From BAIKAL-G1 sp943369525 (GTDB lineage: Bacteria > Cyanobacteriota > Cyanobacteriia > PCC-6307 > Cyanobiaceae): 64,000 nucleotides of DNA. The notes beneath the pieces were generated by a model. The model saw only the letters and a program-made list of their open reading frames with translations. It ran no database searches and had not been told where the DNA came from. Location: NCBI GenBank assembly GCA_943369525.1, contig CALRNL020000003.1, positions 225,741 to 289,740 of the forward strand. The letters run 5' to 3'. The position numbers and the translations under genes were made by a program. Shown in pieces: positions 58,106 through 64,000 of this stretch. How positions within the stretch are numbered: the first letter of the stretch is position 1; every line of letters begins with the position of its first letter.

Positions 58106-59329
58106 GTGACCGCTGTCTCCAGCACGCCTGACCCGGCCCCCTTGGCGCCCCACGAGCGGGCCCGGCCCCTGGCCAAGGGCAGTGCCAAACCCGCCAAGGA
58201 CCTCTGCAGCGACTGCGGCCTTTGTGACAGCCGCTGGGTGGCCTATGTGCGCCAGGCCTGCGCCTTTTTGAACCAGCGCTTCGAGGCGATGGAAACGGCC
58301 GCCCACGGCCGCGCCCGCGACCAGACCAACGAGGACGAGCTCTATTTCGGCGTTAGCCAGCGCATGCTCAGCGCCCGGCTGCAGCAGCCGATCGAGGGGG
58401 CCCAGTGGACCGGCATCGTCAGCCGCCTGGGCGTGCGCGCCCTGGAAACGGGGTTGGTGGATGCGGTGCTGTGCGTGCAGCAGAGCCCGGACGATCGCTT
58501 CACGCCCGTGCCCGTGCTGGCCCGCACCCCGGCCGAGGTGTTGGCGGCCCGGGTCAACAAGCCCACCCTCTCGCCCAATTTGGAGGTGCTGGAGCAGCTG
58601 CCGGGCAGTGGCATCCGTCGCCTGCTGGCCATTGGGGTGGGCTGCCAGGTCCAGGCCCTGCGGGCCGTCCAGGCCAGCCTGCCCCTCGACCAGCTCTATG
58701 TGCTCGGGCTGCCCTGCGTTGACAACGTCAGCCGCGCCGGCCTGCAGACCTTCCTGGAGAGCGCCAGCGCCTCGCCGGCCACGGTGGTGCACTACGAGTT
58801 CATGCAGGATTTCCGCATCCACTTCCGCCACAGCGACGGTCACAGCGAGACCGTGCCCTTCTTCGGCCTCGACACGCCAGCCCTCAAGGACGTGTTCGCC
58901 CCCAGCTGCCTGAGCTGTTTCGACTACGTCAATGGCGGCGCCGACCTGGTGGTGGGCTACATGGGCGCCAGCTTCGGGCGCCAGTGGTTGACCGTGCGCA
59001 ACCCCCGCGGCCAGGAGCTGCTTGATCTGGTGGAGGCCGAACTGGACGTGGCTCCGGTGGCCAGCAGCGGCGACCGCCGCGCCGCCGTGCAGCAGGGGAT
59101 CGGCGCCTACGACCAGGCCCTGAAATTGCCCCGCTGGCTGGCTGAGCTGGTTGGCTTCATCGTCCAGCGCGTCGGGCCCAAGGGCCTCGAATACGGCCGC
59201 TTCTCGATCGATTCCCACTTCACCCGTAATGCCATTTGGCTGCGGCGCAACCACCCTGAAAAGGCGGAGCAGCACATTCCCTCCTTCGCCAAAACGATCA
59301 TCAGCCGCTATCGCCTGCCGACCCTGTGA
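58106..59329 (+). CDS. bciB: Divinyl (proto)chlorophyllide 8-vinyl reductase, BciB type
   Basis: Ferredoxin-dependent flavin/Fe-S reductase of the FrhB family; in cyanobacteria it reduces the 8-vinyl group in chlorophyll synthesis. 407 aa from GTG 58106. Seen: CSDCGLCDSRWV near residue 34; GVGCQVQALRAV; GLPCVDNVSRAGL; and the cluster motif CLSCFDYVNGGADLVVGYMGA. The close relative 7-hydroxymethyl-chlorophyll reductase cannot be excluded. The stop overlaps the malQ GTG. Confidence 0.82.
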   Translation: MTAVSSTPDPAPLAPHERARPLAKGSAKPAKDLCSDCGLCDSRWVAYVRQACAFLNQRFEAMETAAHGRARDQTNEDELYFGVSQRMLSARLQQPIEGAQWTGIVSRLGVRALETGLVDAVLCVQQSPDDRFTPVPVLARTPAEVLAARVNKPTLSPNLEVLEQLPGSGIRRLLAIGVGCQVQALRAVQASLPLDQLYVLGLPCVDNVSRAGLQTFLESASASPATVVHYEFMQDFRIHFRHSDGHSETVPFFGLDTPALKDVFAPSCLSCFDYVNGGADLVVGYMGASFGRQWLTVRNPRGQELLDLVEAELDVAPVASSGDRRAAVQQGIGAYDQALKLPRWLAELVGFIVQRVGPKGLEYGRFSIDSHFTRNAIWLRRNHPEKAEQHIPSFAKTIISRYRLPTL

Positions 59330-60855
59330 TTCCTTCCCCAACCCCAGGCCGCCGCTGCGGAGTGTTGCTGCACCCCACGGCCCTGCCCGGAACCCCGGCC
59401 TGCGGCAGTTTCGGTGAGGCCGCCGCCGCCTGGATCCGCCTGCTGGCCGCCGAGGGCGTGGGGGTGTGGCAGCTGCTGCCCCTGGCCCCCACCGATGGCG
59501 GCGGCTCCCCCTACAGCTCCCCCAGTGGCTTTGCCCTCAACCCCTGGCTGCTCGATGGCCAGCGGCTGGTGGAGGACGGCCTGCTGGAGCCGGGCGACCT
59601 CGAGGACCTGCCGGCGGGCACCGGCGCCGGCCTCGACCTGGTGGCGGCGGCCGAGCGCTCCGATGTCCTGGCCCGCCGGTTGCTGGAGCGTTGGCCCGAC
59701 CAGAGCGACTACCAGCGCCGCGCCTTTGGGGCCTGGTCCGTCAAGGAGCAGTACTGGCTCAAGGACCATTGCCGTTTCATGGTGCTGCGCCGGCTGCACG
59801 GCCAGGCGCCCTGGTGGCAGTGGCCCCAACCCCTGGCCAACCGCCAGGCCCGGGCCCTGGCGGAGCTTGACCGGGACCAGAAGGACGCCCTGGTGCAGGA
59901 GGCCCTGGTGCAATGGCAGTTACAGGTCCAGTGGCTGGGGCTGTTGGACCTGGCCCGCAGCCTGGGGGTGGAAATCATGGGCGATCTGCCCTTCTATGTG
60001 GCCCACGACAGCGCCGATGTCTGGAGCCATCGCCGCCTGTTTTCGTTGGGTTCCGGTGGCTCCCTGGGCTCCCAGAGCGGCGTGCCGCCCGATTATTTCT
60101 CCACAACCGGCCAGCTCTGGGGCACGCCCGTTTACCGCTGGTTGTGGCATCGCCTGAGCGGCTTTCGCTGGTGGCTGCGGCGCCTGGAGCGCCAGCTGGA
60201 TTTGTTTGATTGCCTGCGCCTCGACCACTTCCGCGCCCTCGATGCCAGTTGGTGTGTGCCCGGCGGCGACGCCACGGCCGAACACGGAACCTGGCGGTCC
60301 TCGCCGGGCCGGGCCCTGCTCAAGGGGTTGCTGCGGCGGGTTCGCAAGGCCGGCGGCGGCCCGGTGCTGCCCCTGGTGGCCGAAGATCTGGGCGTGATTA
60401 CCCCCGGCGTGGAAGCCCTGCGCGACGACTTCCAGCTGCCGGGGATGAAGATCCTGCAGTTCGCCTTCGATGGCGATCCCGCCAATGCCTACCTGCCCGA
60501 AAACTACAAGGGCACCAATTGGGCGGTGTACACCGGCACCCACGACAACGCCACCTGCATTGGCTGGTGGGCCAGCCTGGGGGAGGAGGAACGGCGCCGG
60601 GTCGAAGCCTGCCTGGGTGAGGCGGTCCATGCTCCCGGCTGGCAACTTCTGCGCCTGGCCCTCGAGTCGCCCGCCGATCTGGCGATGGTGCCCCTGCAGG
60701 ACCTGCTCCACCTCGATGACGGCGCCCGCTTCAACACCCCTGGCACCACCAAGGGCAATTGGCAATGGCGCCTGCAGGAGCCGATCGCTTCGTTGCATGG
60801 TCCCCTCCTGGGCCTGGGCCAGATGGCCCGCCATTACGGCCGTGGTGTCCGCTGA
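59326..60855 (+). CDS. malQ: 4-alpha-glucanotransferase
   Basis: Disproportionates malto-oligosaccharides from glycogen breakdown. 509 aa, GH77. Seen: GVLLHPTALPGTPACGSFG at the start; GDLPFYVAHDSADVW; the catalytic nucleophile region LRLDHFRALD; the acid VAEDLGVITP; and YTGTHDNATCIGW. GTG start overlapping the bciB stop (GTGA). Confidence 0.96.
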   Translation: MIPSPTPGRRCGVLLHPTALPGTPACGSFGEAAAAWIRLLAAEGVGVWQLLPLAPTDGGGSPYSSPSGFALNPWLLDGQRLVEDGLLEPGDLEDLPAGTGAGLDLVAAAERSDVLARRLLERWPDQSDYQRRAFGAWSVKEQYWLKDHCRFMVLRRLHGQAPWWQWPQPLANRQARALAELDRDQKDALVQEALVQWQLQVQWLGLLDLARSLGVEIMGDLPFYVAHDSADVWSHRRLFSLGSGGSLGSQSGVPPDYFSTTGQLWGTPVYRWLWHRLSGFRWWLRRLERQLDLFDCLRLDHFRALDASWCVPGGDATAEHGTWRSSPGRALLKGLLRRVRKAGGGPVLPLVAEDLGVITPGVEALRDDFQLPGMKILQFAFDGDPANAYLPENYKGTNWAVYTGTHDNATCIGWWASLGEEERRRVEACLGEAVHAPGWQLLRLALESPADLAMVPLQDLLHLDDGARFNTPGTTKGNWQWRLQEPIASLHGPLLGLGQMARHYGRGVR

Positions 60856-60864
60856 GCCCAGGGG

Positions 60865-61620
60865 CTAATCGGTCTGCTTCGCTTCCGCCAGGGGGTCCTG
60901 GTGGCCCCACTCCTGGGATTCCACCCGGCGCCAGCGCCCCTCCGGTAGGGGGCCGAGCCGGATCGGCCCAATGGCAATCCGCTCCAGGTCCAGCACGGGA
61001 TGGCCGAGGGCCCCGGCGGTGCGGCGGATCTGGCGGTTGCGGCCCTCGCGCATCACCAGCTCCAGCAGGGTCGAGGGCCGTCCCGCCCAGGGGCCCTGGT
61101 GCAGCACGCGCAGCTGCACCGGCGCCGAGGGCTCGCCGTCTAGGGGCAGGCCCTGCCGCCATTGCTCCCATACCTGGTCCGCCGGCTCGCCCGCCACCCG
61201 CACCCGGTAGGTCTTGCGGTGGCCATAGCGGGGATGGGTGAGGCGCAGGGTCAGGCTGCCCTGGTTGGTGAGCAGGAGGGCGCCGCGGCTTTCCTGGTCA
61301 AGCCGGCCCACGGGGTGGAGCCCCTGGCCCTGGGCCAGCTGCTCCGGCAGCAGGTCCAATACGGTGGCGCGCCCCTCGGGGTCGCTGCAACTGCACACCA
61401 CCCCGGCCGGTTTGTGGAGCAAGATCAGCAGGGGCGCGCAGGCGGCCGTGATCGGCTCGCCATCCAGGCTGATCTGGTCCCGCTGGGGATCGGCCCGCTC
61501 ACCCAGCTGGGCCACCTGGCCATTCACCCGGATGCGGCCGTGCCGCAGCCAGGCCTCCACCTGGCGCCTGGAGCCCAGGCCAGCCGCTGCCAACACCTTC
61601 TGGAGCCGTTCTTCTGCCAT
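60865..61620 (-). CDS. RluB/RsuA-family pseudouridine synthase
   Basis: 251 aa. N-terminal S4 RNA-binding domain (ERLQKVLAAAGLGSRRQVEAWLRHGRIRVNG), then the catalytic domain with HKPAGVVCSCSDPEGR, the active-site Asp in GRLDQESRG, and REGRNRQIRR. It modifies ribosomal RNA; large- or small-subunit target cannot be told with certainty, though the length fits RluB. Convergent with malQ, 9 bases away. Confidence 0.92.
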   Translation of the reverse strand: MAEERLQKVLAAAGLGSRRQVEAWLRHGRIRVNGQVAQLGERADPQRDQISLDGEPITAACAPLLILLHKPAGVVCSCSDPEGRATVLDLLPEQLAQGQGLHPVGRLDQESRGALLLTNQGSLTLRLTHPRYGHRKTYRVRVAGEPADQVWEQWRQGLPLDGEPSAPVQLRVLHQGPWAGRPSTLLELVMREGRNRQIRRTAGALGHPVLDLERIAIGPIRLGPLPEGRWRRVESQEWGHQDPLAEAKQTD

Positions 61621-61642
61621 CAGCCTGGGACCAGCCTGCCCA

Positions 61643-62770
61643 TCAATCCCCCTTCGGCAAGACCAGTTCCATCACGGTGCCGCCCTGGGGATGGTTGCGG
61701 CCCTGGATGCGGCCCCCGTGGGTCACGGCGATCTGCTGCACGATCGCCAAGCCCAGGCCACTGCCGGCCCTCTGGCTGCGCACCCGCGAGGGATCGCCCC
61801 GGTAGAAGCGTTCAAACATGTGGCTGCGGTCCTCGTCGCTGAGGCCCATGCCATGGTCGCGCACATCGATCAGCCACCAATCGCCGCTGCTGCGCAGGCC
61901 CACCTCAATGGCGGAGCCCTCGGGGCTATAGCGCAGGGCGTTGTCGAGCAGGTTGAGCAGGGCCCGGTGCAGCCGCGGGCCATCGCCCCTCGCCGGGCAG
62001 GGGGCGGGGCCGGCCAGGGCCAGGGAGATTCGGCGTTGCTCAGCCAGGGGACGCAGGCTCGCCCAGGCCGCCTCCACCAGCTCCCGCAGCTCCACCTGGT
62101 CGTAGCGGTCCCCTTCGCGGGGCAGCAGGTTTTCCAGGCGGGAGAGCTCCAGCAGGTCGCTGACCAGCTCCTGGAGCCGTTGCAATTCCCGTTGCAGCCG
62201 CTGTACCAGCAGGCCGTGGCGGTCCTCCACCTGGCTGGCCAGGCTCTCGCCCACCAGCAGCAGGGCCGTGAGGGGCGTTTTTAACTCGTGGGCCACGTCA
62301 CTGACCCAACGCTCCTGCTGTTCGAGCTGGGCTTCCAGGGACCGGCGGCTCTGCAGCAACAGGGCCACCCAGCCCTCCTCGCCGGGCAGGGCATAGGCCT
62401 CGAGGGCATCGCTGTCGATCAGCCATTCCACCCGTTGGGGCCGCTCCTGGGCCTGGGCCAGCCGGGCGATCGCCACGAGTTCAGCCCCGGCCACCGCTTC
62501 GCTGAGCAGGCGACCCCGGGTGAGCTCGGTGGTGGGCAGTTTCAACAACTTTTCAGCCCAGGGGTTGATCTCTTGGATGCGCAGCTCGGTATCGAGGCTC
62601 AGCCAGCCCACCGGAGCCGCCTCGATCCAGGCCTGCCATTGGGCAGGCTTCACCCGCTGACGGCTGGGCAGGCTGCGGCGGCGGGGCTTGGCCGTGGGGC
62701 GTCCGTTGGGATCCCGGGCCAGGCCGTAGCCCAGGGCCAGGCCGATTAGGAGGGCCAGCAGCAGGGCCAT
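61643..62770 (-). CDS. sphS: Phosphate sensor histidine kinase, PhoR/SphS type
   Basis: 375 aa. One N-terminal membrane helix (ALLLALLIGLALGYGLA), a PAS domain (AAPVGWLSLDTELRIQEINPWAEKLL), then HisKA with DVAHELKTPL and HATPase boxes NLLDNALRYSPEG, DHGMGLSDED and GSGLGLAIVQQ. The organisation and the adjoining PhoB-like gene match the cyanobacterial SphS-SphR phosphate system. 12 bases after the regulator gene. Confidence 0.88.
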   Translation of the reverse strand: MALLLALLIGLALGYGLARDPNGRPTAKPRRRSLPSRQRVKPAQWQAWIEAAPVGWLSLDTELRIQEINPWAEKLLKLPTTELTRGRLLSEAVAGAELVAIARLAQAQERPQRVEWLIDSDALEAYALPGEEGWVALLLQSRRSLEAQLEQQERWVSDVAHELKTPLTALLLVGESLASQVEDRHGLLVQRLQRELQRLQELVSDLLELSRLENLLPREGDRYDQVELRELVEAAWASLRPLAEQRRISLALAGPAPCPARGDGPRLHRALLNLLDNALRYSPEGSAIEVGLRSSGDWWLIDVRDHGMGLSDEDRSHMFERFYRGDPSRVRSQRAGSGLGLAIVQQIAVTHGGRIQGRNHPQGGTVMELVLPKGD

Positions 62771-62782
62771 GGGCTAGGGAAT

Positions 62783-63562
62783 TCAGCCAAAGCGATAGCC
62801 GAAGCCTCGCACCGTGAGGATCAACTTGGGGGCGGAGGGATCGGTCTCGATCTTTTCGCGCAACCAGCGGATGTGCACATCCACGGTTTTGCTGTCGCCC
62901 ATGAAGTCGATCCCCCAGATGCGCTCAAGCAACTTGTCCCGGCTCCAGACCCGCTTGGGGTTCTGCATGAACAGCTCCAGCAGCCGGTATTCCTTGGGGG
63001 AGAGGTTCACCTCGTGGCCGGCCCGGGTGACCCGGCATTCCTCGGGGAACAGGCGCAGGTCCCCGGCCCCAAGCACGGGGGCGCCGTCAACGGCGGCCTG
63101 GCCTGGGACACCTGCCGCTCCCTGCTGGCGGCTGCGGCGCAGCAGGGAGCGGCAGCGGGCCACCAGCTCGCGCATGCCAAAGGGTTTGACCAAGTAATCG
63201 TCGGCGCCCACCTCCAGCCCCAGCACCCGGTCGGTTTCCGTGTCCCTGGCGCTCACCACCAGGATGGCAATGCCGTTTTGGCGCTGGCGCAGCTGCCGGC
63301 ACAGCTCGAGACCGCCCAGCCCAGGCAGCATCACATCGAGCACCAACAGATCGAAGCTGGTGCCGCCGTTCTCGTTCGAGCCCGGGCCGCTGCCGTTGAG
63401 CAGGGCCATGGCCTGGAGACCATCGCCACAGGCTTCCACCGCAAAACCCTCCTGGCCCAGGGCCTCGGCCACGGTCTCCCGGATCGTTTCATCGTCTTCC
63501 ACCAGCAGCAGCCGCGCCGGGGCAGGGGCCTGCAAGGGGCCGGTCTCGGCGCTTAGGGGCAT
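62783..63562 (-). CDS. sphR: Phosphate response regulator, PhoB/SphR type
   Basis: 259 aa. Receiver domain with acidic pair LLLVEDDET, phosphoacceptor Asp in LLVLDVMLPG, and Lys in YLVKPFG; then a winged helix of the OmpR/PhoB class (LSPKEYRLLELFMQNPKRVWSRDKLLERIWG ... DVHIRWLREKIE ... TVRGFGYRFG). A Ser/Asn/Gly-rich insertion of about 10 residues precedes the phosphoacceptor. First gene of the pair. Confidence 0.9.
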   Translation of the reverse strand: MPLSAETGPLQAPAPARLLLVEDDETIRETVAEALGQEGFAVEACGDGLQAMALLNGSGPGSNENGGTSFDLLVLDVMLPGLGGLELCRQLRQRQNGIAILVVSARDTETDRVLGLEVGADDYLVKPFGMRELVARCRSLLRRSRQQGAAGVPGQAAVDGAPVLGAGDLRLFPEECRVTRAGHEVNLSPKEYRLLELFMQNPKRVWSRDKLLERIWGIDFMGDSKTVDVHIRWLREKIETDPSAPKLILTVRGFGYRFG

Positions 63563-63761
63563 GGGGGCCGGCGAGGAAGGCGCTTATGGGCCCATTCTGG
63601 CGGGCCGGCGCCCGCCCGCTTTGGCTCCCCTGGGGGGCCAAAGCCCAGGTCCGTCTAGCTGGCCGGTAATCCCGCCCCAAGGGCCGGGAACGCACCGGAA
63701 GGAAACCTTAAAAAAGGTGATACCTTTGCGAAACGAAAAGGTTTCGTAATCCTCCGGCGCC
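63563..63761. promoter_or_regulatory. Divergent promoter region of sphR and the sigma factor gene
   Basis: 199 bases. It holds nested inverted repeats: the 15-base AAAGGTGATACCTTT at 63713-63727, and AAACCTT (63703-63709) with AAGGTTT (63738-63744). These lie 20-60 bases before the sigma gene start and may be regulator sites. No clear PhoB-type direct repeat is seen. Confidence 0.45.
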
Positions 63762-64000
63762 ATGCCTTCCCTGCCCGTTTTCCGTTCCGATGCCACCTCG
63801 GTGGCGGCTGGCAGTGACCTGGTGCGCTCCTACCTGCGGGACATCGGCCGGGTGCCGCTGTTGAGCCATGAGCAGGAGATCACCCTGGGCCGGCAGGTGC
63901 AGGAGCTGATGGCGATCGAGGAGCTGGAGCTGGAGCTGACGATGCGCGCTGGGGGCACGAAGCCGGGCGAGGCGGAGCTGGCGGCGGCGGCTGGTTTGAG
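63762..64000 (+). CDS. RNA polymerase sigma-70 factor (group 2 type), 5' part
   Basis: Partial: 79 full codons, cut by the window end. After a short leader it reads DLVRSYLRDIGRVPLLSHEQ and EITLGRQVQELMAIEELE, the sigma region 1.2 of primary and group 2 factors. The lack of the long acidic region 1.1 of RpoD favours a group 2 factor. Divergent from sphR. Confidence 0.85.
   Translation, partial: MPSLPVFRSDATSVAAGSDLVRSYLRDIGRVPLLSHEQEITLGRQVQELMAIEELELELTMRAGGTKPGEAELAAAAGL

Overview
The window looks like chromosomal DNA of a high-GC unicellular cyanobacterium of the Cyanobium/Synechococcus (alpha-cyanobacterial) type. Evidence: a ferredoxin-NADP reductase with an N-terminal CpcD-like linker domain (petH), a KaiB-domain kinase of the SasA type, a BciB-type vinyl reductase, a CpeS-like lyase, a prohibitin-like band-7 protein, the gene run petH-zwf-opcA-cobB, and a group-2 type sigma factor. 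The genus is inferred from gene content only. Base composition is very GC-rich, so long antisense shadow frames are common and were ignored.

Region 1 (1-24.3 kb) is a fermentative hydrogen island on the plus strand. hoxE-F-U-Y-H-W and hypA are translationally coupled, mostly by stop/start overlaps. They encode the bidirectional NAD(P)-linked [NiFe] hydrogenase, its endopeptidase and one nickel chaperone. About 5.9 kb of other genes follow: an alkyl sulfatase, the C-terminal remnant of a catabolic acetolactate synthase, an acetolactate decarboxylase with an unusual N-terminal extension, a LuxR-type regulator on the minus strand, and a frameshifted gene. The maturation set then resumes as hypB-hypF-hypC-nifJ-(dihydroorotate dehydrogenase-like)-hypD-hypE. 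nifJ inside the hyp run suggests that pyruvate oxidation by PFOR supplies reduced ferredoxin for H2 production under dark anoxia. The Hox/Hyp proteins carry Pro/Gly/Ala-rich insertions, several of them built from short DNA repeats.

Region 2 (24.3-44.6 kb) is mostly housekeeping: GluQ-RS, HU, a degenerate MBL-fold protein divergent from a GlgX-type debranching enzyme, a DUF6880-like protein, CorA, then a minus-strand run zwf-opcA-cobB-acylphosphatase-histidine phosphatase-GAP-family membrane protein. petH, a START-like protein, tRNA-Glu(UUC), sasA, a CpeS-like lyase and an exported small protein follow.

Region 3 (44.6-52.9 kb) is the accessory part: a 20-bp perfect hairpin before pepN, an AAA/DUF4143 ATPase gene preceded by a 16-bp palindrome and followed by a decayed copy of the pepN 3' end, then a large Asp-box plus DUF4114 surface or secreted protein with less GC-biased composition. 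About 1 kb of non-coding DNA upstream of that gene holds four 18-bp operator-like palindromes.

Region 4 (52.9-64 kb) is core again: band-7 protein, GHL10-like hydrolase, PRPP synthetase, LCP protein, BciB-type reductase, MalQ, an RluB/RsuA-type pseudouridine synthase, a PhoR/PhoB-type (SphS/SphR) two-component pair, and the start of a sigma-70 gene cut by the window edge. Together glgX, malQ, zwf/opcA, nifJ, hox and the acetoin genes describe glycogen breakdown and dark redox disposal.
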